DNA of 64,000 bases from positions 124,001 through 188,000 of the forward strand of contig NZ_JABMCB010000170.1 in the NCBI RefSeq assembly GCF_013359935.1, read 5' to 3'. Source of the DNA: Paenibacillus xylanilyticus (GTDB taxonomy: Bacteria > Bacillota > Bacilli > Paenibacillales > Paenibacillaceae). Position numbers and translations under genes: made by a program. Shown piece after piece: positions 17,836 to 26,137 of this stretch (positions are counted from its first letter, which is position 1; every line of letters begins with the position of its first letter). Under the pieces are notes generated by a model, which was not told the origin of the DNA, made no database searches, and saw only the letters and a program-made list of their open reading frames with translations.

Positions 17836-19182
17836 ATGTCATCGCTGGACCCTGTTCTGCTCAGCCGGATTTTGACTGGCCTTACCTTGGCTGTGCACAT
17901 TATATTTGCCTCAATCGGCGTAGGCGTTCCGCTAATGATTGCGCTAGCCGAGTGGCGGGGGTTACGAACAAACGATATCCACTACACCTTGCTGGCACGC
18001 AGATGGGCGCGGGGGTTTGTGATTACCGTTGCCGTGGGTGTTGTAACCGGAACCTCCATCGGTCTGCAGCTTAGTTTGCTTTGGCCGATGTTCATGCGGG
18101 TAGCGGGCCAGGCCATTGCCCTGCCGCTGTTTATGGAGACGTTCGCCTTTTTTGTGGAGGCGATTTTTCTGGGGATTTATCTGTATACATGGGATCGGTT
18201 CAAGAAGAAATATACACATATGCTGCTGCTTATTCCGGTAGCACTGGGATCATCGGCTTCGGCAATATTTATCACAACGGTGAATTCCTTCATGAACCAG
18301 CCTCAAGGGTTTACGTTAATCAATGGCATCATGAAGGACATTCATCCGATTGCAGCCATGCTCAATCCCGCCACACCAACCAAGGTTTCTCACGTGCTGG
18401 GATCCTCGTATACGCTGAGTGCGGGTGTCCTTGCAGGCATCGCGGCGTTCAGTCTGCTTCGTGGCCGCGACCATGTCTATTACAAAAAGGCACTTAAACT
18501 GACCACGGTGTGTGCACTTGTATTTGCCGTCAGCACGGTCATGCTCGGAGATTCCTCGGGTAAGTTTTTGGCCAAATACCAGCCGGAGAAGCTGGCGGCA
18601 GCCGAATGGCATTTCAAGACCATGAAAGAGGCTCCACTCGTCTATGGGGGAATTCTGGACGAGAATAATGAGGTGAAATATGCGATTGAGATTCCCTATG
18701 CGCTCAGCATTTTGGCAGGGAATCGACTGGACACCGAAGTAAAAGGGCTGGAAGAATACCCCGCTGATCTGCGGCCGCCGCTGTCCATTCATTACATGTT
18801 CGATCTGAAGGTAACGACAGGGGTGATCATCCTGCTGATTCCTGTCCTGTATGTGTTCCGCCGCTGGCTTCCTGGAAGAAAGCCGTATCCGAAGTGGCTT
18901 CTGCTCGGTATCGTTTTCTTAGGTCCGCTGGCCATGGTTGCCATAGAGCTTGGCTGGATGTTTGCCGAGGTGGGCAGACAGCCTTGGATTCTGCGGGGGT
19001 ATATGAAAGTGTCGGAAGCTGCAACGACCTCTACATCTGTAGGCTGGATGCTGGTTCTGTTCATTCTGCTCTACCTGGTCCTTTGTTTTTCGGCTATCCG
19101 GGTACTCAGCAAGCTGTTTCGTAACAAGGAAGCAGAGAAAGAGCTGGAGTCGCTTGGCCTGGAAGGAGGGATCGTCCATTGA
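17836..19182 (+). CDS. cydA: cytochrome bd ubiquinol oxidase subunit I
   Basis: 448 residues, multi-spanning. It carries the haem b and d sites and the quinol site of the bd oxidase, which reduces oxygen to water at high affinity. The ATG at 17836 lies 9 bases after GAAGAGGAG; the in-frame TTG at 17827 abuts that site. Hallmarks are the N-terminal SRILTGLTLAVHIIFASIG with the axial-type His, the Met/Glu-rich AIALPLFMETFAFFVEAIFLG helix (written in parts), and the conserved ELGWMFAEVGRQPW block with GRQPW. The short loop between helices suits the truncated-Q-loop bd-type enzymes of Bacillaceae. It overlaps cydB by 4 bases, giving translational coupling. Confidence 0.93.
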   Translation: MSSLDPVLLSRILTGLTLAVHIIFASIGVGVPLMIALAEWRGLRTNDIHYTLLARRWARGFVITVAVGVVTGTSIGLQLSLLWPMFMRVAGQAIALPLFMETFAFFVEAIFLGIYLYTWDRFKKKYTHMLLLIPVALGSSASAIFITTVNSFMNQPQGFTLINGIMKDIHPIAAMLNPATPTKVSHVLGSSYTLSAGVLAGIAAFSLLRGRDHVYYKKALKLTTVCALVFAVSTVMLGDSSGKFLAKYQPEKLAAAEWHFKTMKEAPLVYGGILDENNEVKYAIEIPYALSILAGNRLDTEVKGLEEYPADLRPPLSIHYMFDLKVTTGVIILLIPVLYVFRRWLPGRKPYPKWLLLGIVFLGPLAMVAIELGWMFAEVGRQPWILRGYMKVSEAATTSTSVGWMLVLFILLYLVLCFSAIRVLSKLFRNKEAEKELESLGLEGGIVH

Positions 19183-20213
19183 GCTTTGAAATTGCAGGCA
19201 TCGCGATTCTATGGACGTTTCTGTTTGGCTACCTGATTGTGGCTTCCATTGATTTTGGAGCAGGATTTTTCAGTTTCTACAGTTTGTTGACGGGACATGA
19301 GAACAAGATTCACAACATTATTCAGCGTTACCTGTCGCCCGTGTGGGAAGTCACGAATGTGTTTCTGATCTTTTTCGTAGTGGGGCTGGTGGGATTCTAT
19401 CCGGATAGCGCCTTTTATTATGGAACAGCTCTGCTGGTCCCCGGCTCCCTTGCCATTGTGCTTCTGGCCATTCGGGGTGTTTATTACGCGTACAACACCT
19501 ATGGGAATCATGGAAAAAACAGTCGTATCTACATGGCTTTATATGGTGCGACGGGTTTGCTGATTCCGGCTGTATTCTCCACCATTTTGGCGATATCCGA
19601 GGGCGGAATTATCGAGCAGGTCGGAGAGCAGGTGTTTTTTCGCTGGGGTGAATTCCTGACGAATCCTTACACATGGTCGGTCGTGCTGCTTGCGCTCGTA
19701 AGTGTGCTATATATTTCGGCGATGTTCCTTTCCTATTATGCCAAGAGGGCAGAAGATGAGACTGCATTTGAAGTGCTGAGGGAGTATGCGCTGCTGTGGA
19801 GCTTGCCCACGATCTTTGCCAGTTTTCTGGCTTTTTTACAAATTAACAAACAAAATCCGGTGCACTTTGAGCAGATGGTCAATATCTCGTGGATGTTTAT
19901 CGCCTCGTTTATTTGTTTTGTTGTTGCGGTCTCTCTCGTATGGAAACGAAAGTATCTTGGCTGGTGCTTTATCGCCGTGATGCTGCAGTTTGCCTTCGCC
20001 TGGTATGGATACGGACGGTCACATCTGCCATACATCCTGTATCCCTACATTAATATTTATGACAGCTTCACCAACCGGACGATGGGCATTGCACTCATTA
20101 CCGCATTCAGTCTCGGTCTGCTGGTGCTTATTCCATCGCTGATTCTGATTATGAAGCTGTTCCTGTTTGATGCGAATTATGTCCGTGGCCAATCGGGCAA
20201 AAAGAAAGGGTGA
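19179..20213 (+). CDS. cydB: cytochrome bd ubiquinol oxidase subunit II
   Basis: 344 residues with about eight or nine membrane helices. The TTG start at 19179 overlaps the cydA stop (TTGA), with GGAAGGAGGG upstream. The N-terminal helix (WTFLFGYLIVASIDFGAGFF) has the family's FG-G motif, and the middle helix pairs fit the CydB/AppB family. It forms the second half of the pseudo-symmetric oxidase with CydA. No cydDC assembly-transporter genes are present in this window, so they must lie elsewhere if present. Confidence 0.9.
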   Translation: MSFEIAGIAILWTFLFGYLIVASIDFGAGFFSFYSLLTGHENKIHNIIQRYLSPVWEVTNVFLIFFVVGLVGFYPDSAFYYGTALLVPGSLAIVLLAIRGVYYAYNTYGNHGKNSRIYMALYGATGLLIPAVFSTILAISEGGIIEQVGEQVFFRWGEFLTNPYTWSVVLLALVSVLYISAMFLSYYAKRAEDETAFEVLREYALLWSLPTIFASFLAFLQINKQNPVHFEQMVNISWMFIASFICFVVAVSLVWKRKYLGWCFIAVMLQFAFAWYGYGRSHLPYILYPYINIYDSFTNRTMGIALITAFSLGLLVLIPSLILIMKLFLFDANYVRGQSGKKKG

Positions 20214-20218
20214 ACCTC

Positions 20219-20371
20219 ATGAATCTGGAAGGCACAACAGGTATTCCGGGGATAACGGGTTTGAGTTTTTTTGAGGAATTCACGATCATGTATGCTCCAC
20301 CTCTGATTATCGTAGCCGCTATTGCGTTTCTGTTCGTCTATCTGGCTGTATGCAAAAACCCAAAAGATTAA
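20219..20371 (+). CDS. cydS: CydS-like small subunit of cytochrome bd oxidase
   Basis: 50 residues, ATG 20219, 5 bases after the cydB stop, with AAAGGGTGA as ribosome site. The core FTIMYAPPLIIVAAIAFLF resembles the CydS micro-subunit of Geobacillus bd oxidase, where a single helix beginning with F-I-M-Y-A-P packs against CydA (established for that enzyme). The 20 residues in front of that motif are longer than in the Geobacillus protein. An internal ATG, placed so that MYAPP would be the N-terminus, could be an alternative start. The gene is too short for routine gene calling and is easily missed. Confidence 0.75.
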   Translation: MNLEGTTGIPGITGLSFFEEFTIMYAPPLIIVAAIAFLFVYLAVCKNPKD

Positions 20372-20438
20372 TCACTGCTCTTTTTTTCAAAGAGGCTTAG
20401 GATGGGTTAAGATATTAGGAAGGGAGGAGGGCCCTTTC

Positions 20439-21482
20439 ATGCCGAAAATCCGTTATAACAATATTGATAATGTAAGTACGGACAAAACGTTGAAGGAATT
20501 CAAGCAGTGGAGGGAGCAGCGGCGGAGCAAGGTGAAGGATTATTCGTATACCGTGCCCAAGCACCCGCCCGAGTTGGATTATCTGCATGCCAACCGGGAT
20601 GAGACGACCATCACCTGGATCGGTCACTCCACTTTTTTTATTCAATATTATGGACTGAACATCGTGACTGACCCCGTGTGGGCTGAAAAAATGGGATTTC
20701 AACGGAGACTGGGTCCCCCTGGTATTCCCATTCATGATATTCCACCGCTGGATGTCATCCTGATCTCCCATTCCCACTATGATCATTTACATCTGGCATC
20801 ATTGCGGAAGCTGGTCACCGCCAAAACGTTGCTCATCGTACCGGATGGGCTCAAACGAAAAATGGTACGCAAAGGTTTTCATCGTTGCCATGAGATGAAG
20901 TGGTGGGAGCATATGGTTTTAGGCGGTGTCAAAATAACTTTTGTTCCTGCACAGCACTGGACTCGCCGAACGTTATTTGATACGAATACGTCCCACTGGG
21001 GTGGATATGTATTAGAGCAGAATCATGCACTGACGACTTCCGCTGAGGAGAGTGCGGCTGCAAGCGAGCAGAAGGAAGCATCCACTGGATCGCAAACAAC
21101 TCAAACATCGAAGCAACCAGGGGGTCCGCCCGTGTTGTATTTTGTGGGTGATACAGGATATTTCCAGGGCTTTAAAACTATCGGAGAACGCTTTGACATT
21201 GGTGTCACTTTAATGCCAATCGGTGCCTATGACCCGGAATGGTTTATGACATCCCAGCATGTAACGCCGGAGGAAGCGCTGCAAGGATTTGTGGAGACCG
21301 GTTCACAACTCATGGTTCCGATGCATTATGGCACGTTCAAACTTGCGGACGATACACCCAAGGAAGCACTGGACCGGCTTGAAGTCGAGCGTGAACGACT
21401 TGGAATCCAAAAAGAGCGAATTCGGGTACTTGGACATGGTGAGACGCTACGTATTCGTCACGAGGATCATCAAAAGGACTAA
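20439..21482 (+). CDS. metallo-beta-lactamase-fold hydrolase (NAPE-PLD/UlaG-like)
   Basis: 347 residues, cytosolic. The ATG at 20439 has GGGAGGAGG 8 bases upstream. The metal-binding motif is ISHSHYDHLHL, with further ligands in FVPAQHWTRR, VGDTGYFQGF and PMHYGTF. The lines TWIGHSTFFIQYYG, GPPGIPIHDIPPLDVILISH (in parts) and MPIGAYDPEWFM match the bacterial relatives of N-acyl-phosphatidylethanolamine phospholipase D, a group whose substrates are mostly unknown. A Ser/Gln/Thr-rich low-complexity insertion of about 35 residues (near 200-230) precedes the VGDTGY strand. The gene is followed by a terminator. Confidence 0.85.
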   Translation: MPKIRYNNIDNVSTDKTLKEFKQWREQRRSKVKDYSYTVPKHPPELDYLHANRDETTITWIGHSTFFIQYYGLNIVTDPVWAEKMGFQRRLGPPGIPIHDIPPLDVILISHSHYDHLHLASLRKLVTAKTLLIVPDGLKRKMVRKGFHRCHEMKWWEHMVLGGVKITFVPAQHWTRRTLFDTNTSHWGGYVLEQNHALTTSAEESAAASEQKEASTGSQTTQTSKQPGGPPVLYFVGDTGYFQGFKTIGERFDIGVTLMPIGAYDPEWFMTSQHVTPEEALQGFVETGSQLMVPMHYGTFKLADDTPKEALDRLEVERERLGIQKERIRVLGHGETLRIRHEDHQKD

Positions 21483-21555
21483 CAAAAGCGATCCAGATAT
21501 GTTAGTGTAAAGATATATCCGCATGAATTTCACATTTACCAAAACTTTAACGAGT

Positions 21556-21592
21556 AAAAAGCGGCCAATTTTCGAATTTGCCGCTTTTTTGT
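21556..21592 (+). terminator. rho-independent terminator
   Basis: AAAAAGCGGC (21556-21565) pairs with GCCGCTTTTT (from 21580), with a partial inner AATT/AATT helix, and is followed by T. The symmetric A and T runs allow action in both directions. Confidence 0.85.
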
Positions 21593-21688
21593 GTTATAAT
21601 ATGGTGCCAGAATAGGCTACGGGATATTGAATCCATGATTGCTATTAATGCAGTATGCAGATTATTAAAATAAAGGATGGTATGCTTA

Positions 21689-23314
21689 ATGATTAGTACA
21701 AGCGGCATCACGCTCCGCTACGGAAAACGTGCACTTTTTGAAGATGTGAATATCAAATTCACACCAGGCAACTGTTACGGCCTGATCGGCGCCAACGGAG
21801 CCGGCAAATCAACATTTTTGAAAATTTTGTCCGGTGAAATTGAAGCAAACTCGGGAGAGGTGCACATCACCCCGGGCGAACGTATGGCCGTTTTGAAGCA
21901 AAACCACTTTGAATATGATGAGTACCCTGTTCTCGAAACCGTAATTATGGGTCACAGCCGTCTCTACTCCATCATGAAAGAGAAGGATGCGCTGTATGCC
22001 AAAGCAGACTTTACAGAAGAAGATGGTCTGCGCGCAGGTGAGCTTGAAGGTGAATTTGCCGAGTTGAATGGCTGGGATGCTGAGCCGGATGCAGCCGCAC
22101 TCCTGATCGGTCTGGGTATCGATCGTGACATGCATGAGAAGAAGATGACAGAACTGAGCGGTAATGAGAAAGTTCGTGTTTTGCTGGCACAGGCATTGTT
22201 TGGCCGTCCAAACAACCTGCTGCTCGATGAGCCTACCAACCACTTGGATCTCGAATCCATTCAATGGCTTGAGAACTTCTTGATGGATTATGAAGGTACT
22301 GTAATTGTCGTATCCCATGACCGTCACTTCCTGAACAAAGTATGTACTCACATTGCGGATATCGACTTTGGTAAAATCCAGCTGTATGTAGGTAACTATG
22401 ACTTCTGGTACGAATCCAGCCAATTGGCACTTGCTTTGCAGCGTGATGCCAACAAGAAGAAAGAAGAGAAGATTAAAGAACTGCAAGCCTTTATTCAACG
22501 CTTCTCGGCGAATGCCTCCAAGTCGAAGCAAGCGACTTCGCGTAAGAAGCAGCTCGACAAAATTACGCTGGATGATCTTCGTCCATCAAACCGTAAATAT
22601 CCATTCATCAACTTCAAACCTGAACGTGAAGCGGGTAAACAATTGTTAACCGTGGATCGTATCAGCAAATCGATTGATGGTGTCAACATGCTGAATGATG
22701 TCAGCTTTGTGGTAAACAAAGGGGATAAAATTGCATTCGTTGGACCTAATGGTAATGCTAAATCGCTGTTGTTTGACATCCTTATGGGTGAAACGGAAGC
22801 GGATAGCGGTGAATATACTTGGGGTGTAACGACATCACAGGCTTATTTCCCGAAAGACAACTCGAAATACTTCGACGGTGTAGAGATGACTTTGGTCGAT
22901 TGGCTGCGCCAATACTCCAAAGATCAGGACGAAACGTATCTTCGTGGCTTCCTGGGTCGTATGCTCTTCTCAGGCGAGGAATCCCTGAAAAAGGCTAGTG
23001 TGCTCTCCGGGGGAGAAAAAGTCCGCTGTATGCTGGCGAAAATGATGCAAACAGGTGCCAATGCCCTGATTCTGGATGAGCCAACGAACCACTTGGATCT
23101 CGAATCCATTACCGCGCTGAACAATGGTATGATTGATTTTGACGGCACCATGCTGTTCACTTCCCATGACCATCAGTTCATCCAAACGATTGCAAACCGG
23201 ATTATCGAAATTACGCCAAATGGCATTATCGATCGCCAAATGAGCTATGATGAATATCTGGAGAGTGACGAAATTAAAGAACTGCGTAACAAAATGTACC
23301 CTGTTGAAGCTTAA
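21689..23314 (+). CDS. ABC-F family ATPase (YkpA/YbiT-like translation factor)
   Basis: 541 residues without membrane segments. The ATG at 21689 lies 8 bases after AAAGGATGG. There are two ABC domains: Walker A GLIGANGAGKST and signature LSGNEKVRVLLAQALFG with LLLDEPTNHLDLES, then Walker A variant FVGPNGNAKSLL, signature LSGGEKVRCMLAKMM and LILDEPTNHLDLES. The linker between them is the charged P-site tRNA-interaction arm. ABC-F proteins act on ribosomes, either resetting stalled complexes or protecting against drugs; the opening (MISTSGITLRYGKRALFED) fits the YkpA/YbiT branch rather than a resistance type. Note Asn-Ala replacing Gly-Ala in the second Walker A. It is monocistronic. Confidence 0.92.
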   Translation: MISTSGITLRYGKRALFEDVNIKFTPGNCYGLIGANGAGKSTFLKILSGEIEANSGEVHITPGERMAVLKQNHFEYDEYPVLETVIMGHSRLYSIMKEKDALYAKADFTEEDGLRAGELEGEFAELNGWDAEPDAAALLIGLGIDRDMHEKKMTELSGNEKVRVLLAQALFGRPNNLLLDEPTNHLDLESIQWLENFLMDYEGTVIVVSHDRHFLNKVCTHIADIDFGKIQLYVGNYDFWYESSQLALALQRDANKKKEEKIKELQAFIQRFSANASKSKQATSRKKQLDKITLDDLRPSNRKYPFINFKPEREAGKQLLTVDRISKSIDGVNMLNDVSFVVNKGDKIAFVGPNGNAKSLLFDILMGETEADSGEYTWGVTTSQAYFPKDNSKYFDGVEMTLVDWLRQYSKDQDETYLRGFLGRMLFSGEESLKKASVLSGGEKVRCMLAKMMQTGANALILDEPTNHLDLESITALNNGMIDFDGTMLFTSHDHQFIQTIANRIIEITPNGIIDRQMSYDEYLESDEIKELRNKMYPVEA

Positions 23315-23353
23315 TTAAGGCAACAACGAGCAGGTTAAAAACGCCAGTAATAC

Positions 23354-23396
23354 AAAGAACCGCAAGCCCTGTTGAAGGAGCTTGCGGTTCTTTTTG
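23354..23396 (+). terminator. rho-independent terminator
   Basis: AAGAACCGCAAGC (23355-23367) pairs with GCTTGCGGTTCTT (23380-23392), followed by TTTTTG. It ends the ABC-F gene and sits just past the convergent small gene. Confidence 0.9.
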
Positions 23397-23418
23397 CATA
23401 GATAGGTTCCAGGTATCT

Positions 23419-23607
23419 CTAGGATCCACCCGTACGGCGGCGCTGATTGTTGGGCTTTTTGTTGTTTTGACTCTTCATCGCTTTTGGTCCGCCTTCAAAA
23501 TAGGCGCTGGATTGGTTACCGGAGTTCGCCTGTTGTTTCTTTTGCGCCAGCTTCTGGCGTATGGCATCCTGCAAACTGATTTTCTTCGGTTCAGTGTTTT
23601 CGCTCAT
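23419..23607 (-). CDS. small hydrophilic hypothetical protein
   Basis: 62 residues, MSENTEPKKISLQDAIRQ..., very rich in Lys, Gln, Asn and Arg, ending in an RRRTGGS tail. Two adjacent ATGs (23610 and 23607) lie 6 and 9 bases after GGAGG, and the second is preferred. It has no membrane segment. The short amphipathic start followed by a basic, disordered tail suggests a nucleic-acid or protein-binding microprotein, but I do not recognise a characterised family. Confidence 0.7.
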   Translation of the reverse strand: MSENTEPKKISLQDAIRQKLAQKKQQANSGNQSSAYFEGGPKAMKSQNNKKPNNQRRRTGGS

Positions 23608-23754
23608 CATTATTTCCCTCCCGGTCTTACAGTAAGCCGTCCGGATTGGACGGGATGTACTTATTTTATACGTTTTGCAAAAGCCCCACAAGGGCAACCT
23701 GATAATAAGCGGGGATCCTTGACTTTTTGACTGGCGCAACATTTTTTCTCTACG

Positions 23755-23824
23755 CCTACAGCAATGCAGCTTGGCAACTTTGTTTCAGCATCCCTACAGC
23801 CATGCAACTTGGCAACACTGTTTC
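23755..23824. repeat. two imperfect tandem copies, 38-bp period
   Basis: Copy one (23755-23786) and copy two (23793-23824) share CCTACAGC, then A or C, ATGCA, G or A, CTTGGCAAC, and TGTTTC after a 2-base difference. They end 75 bases before the cation-efflux start, placing them in its promoter or leader. Confidence 0.75.
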
Positions 23825-23898
23825 TATAGACCCACACGGGTGGCATTTGGTACCATGGAAAAACCGTAATACGAAACGTAAAAGGAGTGTCGCCCGGT

Positions 23899-24786
23899 TT
23901 GAACGCTTATGAGGAAATACGTAAAGGGGAACGAGGGGCCTGGGTCAGTATCGCGGCCTATCTGGTATTGTCCGCCTTTAAGCTAATCTGTGGATATTTA
24001 TTCGCTTCCAGCGCCTTGCTGGCAGATGGTTTTAATAACCTTACGGATATTGTTGCTTCGGTTGCTGTATTGATTGGGCTTCGGATTTCCCAGAAACCAC
24101 CCGATTCAGATCATGCTTATGGCCATTTCAGAGCAGAAACGGTTGCTGCCTTAATTGCTTCCTTTATTATGGCCATGGTCGGGCTTCAGGTATTAGTCGA
24201 AGCAGTACGTTCGTGGTACGAAGGGGACTTTGCAGCTCCTAATCTATGGTCAGCAGCGGTCGCTGTAATCTGTGCAGTGGTTATGCTCGGCGTGTACCGC
24301 TATAATCATCGATTGGCATTACAGATTAACAATCAGGCCCTCATGGCAGCTGCCAAGGACAATCGTTCAGATGCCTGGGTAAGTATCGGAGCCGCAGTCG
24401 GGATTGTGGGTGCACAATTCGGAATACCGTGGTTGGACAAGGTAGCTGCGATTGCTGTCGGGCTTCTGATTTGCAAAACCGCCTGGGAAATATTCCGGGA
24501 TTCCACGCATCGCTTGACGGACGGATTCGATCAGGAACAGTTAACGGATCTTAGATCATCTGTCGCCCGGGTTCCTGGTGTGGAAATGATCAAGGACGTC
24601 AAGGCCCGTGTACATGGGAGTCATGTACTCGTGGATGTAGTGATTGAAGTGGATGGCGGGCTTAGTCTGATTGAAGGTCACCAGATCTGCGATCAAGTGG
24701 AGGAACGGTTGAAGCGATCACATAATATTATGCATGTTCATGTGCACGTAGAGCCGAGAATGGATGATTTGGCAGACCATTCGTGA
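23899..24786 (+). CDS. cation diffusion facilitator transporter
   Basis: 295 residues, six membrane helices plus a cytosolic ferredoxin-like domain. TTG 23899 is chosen, 11 bases after AAAGGAG; a GTG at 23887 overlaps that site. Metal-site residues are LLADGFNNLTDIVASVAVL (Asp-Asn-Asp pattern) and HAYGHFRAETVAALIAS in helix 2/3, then DNRSDAWVSIGA in helix 5. The last 90 residues end with the His-rich HVHVEPR. The family exports Zn, Fe, Mn or Co by proton antiport; which metal cannot be told. Two 38-bp repeats precede it. Confidence 0.9.
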   Translation: MNAYEEIRKGERGAWVSIAAYLVLSAFKLICGYLFASSALLADGFNNLTDIVASVAVLIGLRISQKPPDSDHAYGHFRAETVAALIASFIMAMVGLQVLVEAVRSWYEGDFAAPNLWSAAVAVICAVVMLGVYRYNHRLALQINNQALMAAAKDNRSDAWVSIGAAVGIVGAQFGIPWLDKVAAIAVGLLICKTAWEIFRDSTHRLTDGFDQEQLTDLRSSVARVPGVEMIKDVKARVHGSHVLVDVVIEVDGGLSLIEGHQICDQVEERLKRSHNIMHVHVHVEPRMDDLADHS

Positions 24787-24820
24787 AATGTCTGAGAGGG
24801 CAGGTAACGTTTGTTAAAAA

Positions 24821-24854
24821 AAAGAGGACAGTCGCTGTGTGCGCTGTCCTCTTT
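24821..24854. terminator. bidirectional terminator
   Basis: AAAGAGGACAG (24821-24831) pairs with CTGTCCTCTTT (24844-24854), flanked by A and T runs, between two convergent genes. Confidence 0.9.
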
Positions 24855-24881
24855 ACTTATGTTTAGAACGATTATACGATA

Positions 24882-25346
24882 CTATTGAATGGCAACGTGG
24901 ATCCACGCTTTGCCTTTCCAAGTGTATACTTGAACCCATTCGCCGCCATCGAAACCGTCTACAACTTCACCTGTTGTATCGATAACTTGGGCACCCAGTG
25001 CACCGATTGGTTTACCGTTAGGTGTATCGTAGAACCATGTGCGCTCCAGCAGGTTGAGCAGCATTGTAGGGACAAGAACTTCGTCACCCGGTTTTACAAC
25101 AGGCTCGTCAAAGATTTTGTCTTCATCCGTTCCATAAGTTGCACCAGTAACCGTCTCCACTGTGCCTTCAACCGTTTCTACAACCGGTTTGTTCACTTCA
25201 ACCGCAGGTGTAGTTTCAGCAGGTGTTGTTGCCTCCGTTCCTGTCTCTGGGGTTACTGTTCCAGTAACCGCTTCCTCAGCACCGGCAGCAGCAGCCATTG
25301 AACCCATCAAAGTCAAAGCAGCGGCAAAACTTACGATTTTTTTCAT
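24882..25346 (-). CDS. secreted SH3-like small protein
   Basis: 154 residues. The ATG at 25346 follows GAGGAGGAAAAAC. A clear signal peptide (MKKIVSFAAALTLMGSMAAAAGA) is followed by a Thr/Glu/Val/Pro-rich low-complexity stretch (about 25-70). A C-terminal domain ends GGEWVQVYTWKGKAWIHVAI, the shape of a bacterial SH3 (SH3b) strand pair. SH3b domains commonly bind cell-wall peptides. No enzyme domain is attached, so it may be a wall-associated accessory protein. The function is unknown. Confidence 0.8.
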   Translation of the reverse strand: MKKIVSFAAALTLMGSMAAAAGAEEAVTGTVTPETGTEATTPAETTPAVEVNKPVVETVEGTVETVTGATYGTDEDKIFDEPVVKPGDEVLVPTMLLNLLERTWFYDTPNGKPIGALGAQVIDTTGEVVDGFDGGEWVQVYTWKGKAWIHVAIQ

Positions 25347-25754
25347 TTGTTTTTCCTCCTCGGGTTAGGTATGTAATTTGTTGTTCTGTGTTAAAAGTAA
25401 CCAGGCAAGCTCACTTATGAATCAACATTTTAACAATATTTTCTTTTATTCTCCAGTGTCAACTGGAGCATATGTGGGTATAAGGAAATCTTGTGAATAT
25501 CAGACTTGAGTGGGAGAAAACCGGGTTGGCTATGTAAGAAAAGTCCTGTTTGTTCATAAAGGAACTGTTTGGAGCGGAATAAGGATGGAATAGACCCGAA
25601 AGGAGTGTAATACATAATAATTAGGTGGGGGACCTTTTGGCCTGGGTCGTTTGATGCAAAAAAGGTGAGAGCATAACAAAAGCCCAACGGCTTTTGCAAG
25701 CGCGTTAGGCTTTTGTATGTAATCTTGTTAAATAAGTGGCGAGATTAACTTGAT
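25347..25754. other. intergenic region upstream of the SigB island
   Basis: About 400 bases without a convincing gene. It holds a short inverted repeat, CTCCAGT/ACTGGAG (25451-25468), and the terminator of the DUF1328 gene at 25678-25714. Open frames here have neither ribosome sites nor recognisable protein sequence. Confidence 0.5.
25678..25714 (-). terminator. rho-independent terminator of the DUF1328 gene
   Basis: AAAAGCCCAACG (25678-25689) pairs with CGTTAGGCTTTT (25703-25714) with one mismatch. On the minus strand it ends in TTTTG, 40 bases after the DUF1328 stop. Confidence 0.75.
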
Positions 25755-25919
25755 TCATCGCATTCGGCTGCGTCCGGTAATCAGGGAGATGACGAACAAT
25801 ACAACAAAGATGAAGAAGAGAACTTTCGCGATGGAAGCCGCTGCCTCAACAATTCCGAAAAAGCCGAAAATACCTGCAACAAGAGCAATAATCAGAAATA
25901 GTACAGACCATTTCAACAT
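25755..25919 (-). CDS. DUF1328/YtjA-family small membrane protein
   Basis: 54 residues with two membrane helices: MLKWSVLFLIIALVAGIFGF, a GIVEAAASIAK turn, and a second helix (VLFFIFVVLFVISLI) ending GRSRMR. AAGGATG precedes the ATG at 25919. The pattern is that of DUF1328 proteins, stress-associated inner-membrane microproteins of unknown biochemistry. A SigB-type promoter sits 72 bases upstream, divergent from the DUF948 gene's, so both are probably general-stress genes. Confidence 0.85.
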   Translation of the reverse strand: MLKWSVLFLIIALVAGIFGFFGIVEAAASIAKVLFFIFVVLFVISLITGRSRMR

Positions 25920-25990
25920 GAGTATTCATCCTTTCGTATAGAGATTCGGGGCGCTTAGCGTTAATGCCGCCGCCGTGTTGTAGTTGTTCT

Positions 25991-26016
25991 TTAACCTAGG
26001 GTTTTTACCTTGAAAC
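25991..26016 (-). promoter_or_regulatory. SigB-type promoter for the DUF1328 gene
   Basis: On the minus strand: GTTTCA (26016-26011), 14-base spacer, GGTTAA (25996-25991). It matches the general-stress consensus (GTTT-like, 12-15 bases, GGGTAT-like) and the other SigB-type sites of this window, all with the same 14-base spacer. Confidence 0.7.
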
Positions 26017-26065
26017 ATAAGGGCTTTTTCCAAATTAAGTATATGATGAAGTTCGATTCGAATTT

Positions 26066-26091
26066 GTTTCGCACTTGAAATGGTCGGGTAA
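26066..26091 (+). promoter_or_regulatory. SigB-type promoter for the DUF948 gene
   Basis: GTTTCG (26066-26071), 14-base spacer, GGGTAA (26086-26091), 46 bases before the DUF948 start. It has the closest match to a SigB -10 box in the window. Confidence 0.8.
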
Positions 26092-26137
26092 CTATAGCAA
26101 TAACAAAACGATGTAAATGAGAAAGCGAGGTTCTTCT

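Noticed and set aside
23661..23846. 61-codon minus-strand frame across the 38-bp repeats
   Set aside because: The frame merely runs through the repeat unit; no ribosome site and no protein family.
25430..25699. 89-codon minus-strand frame
   Set aside because: Overlaps a terminator hairpin, has no ribosome site and reads as random sequence.
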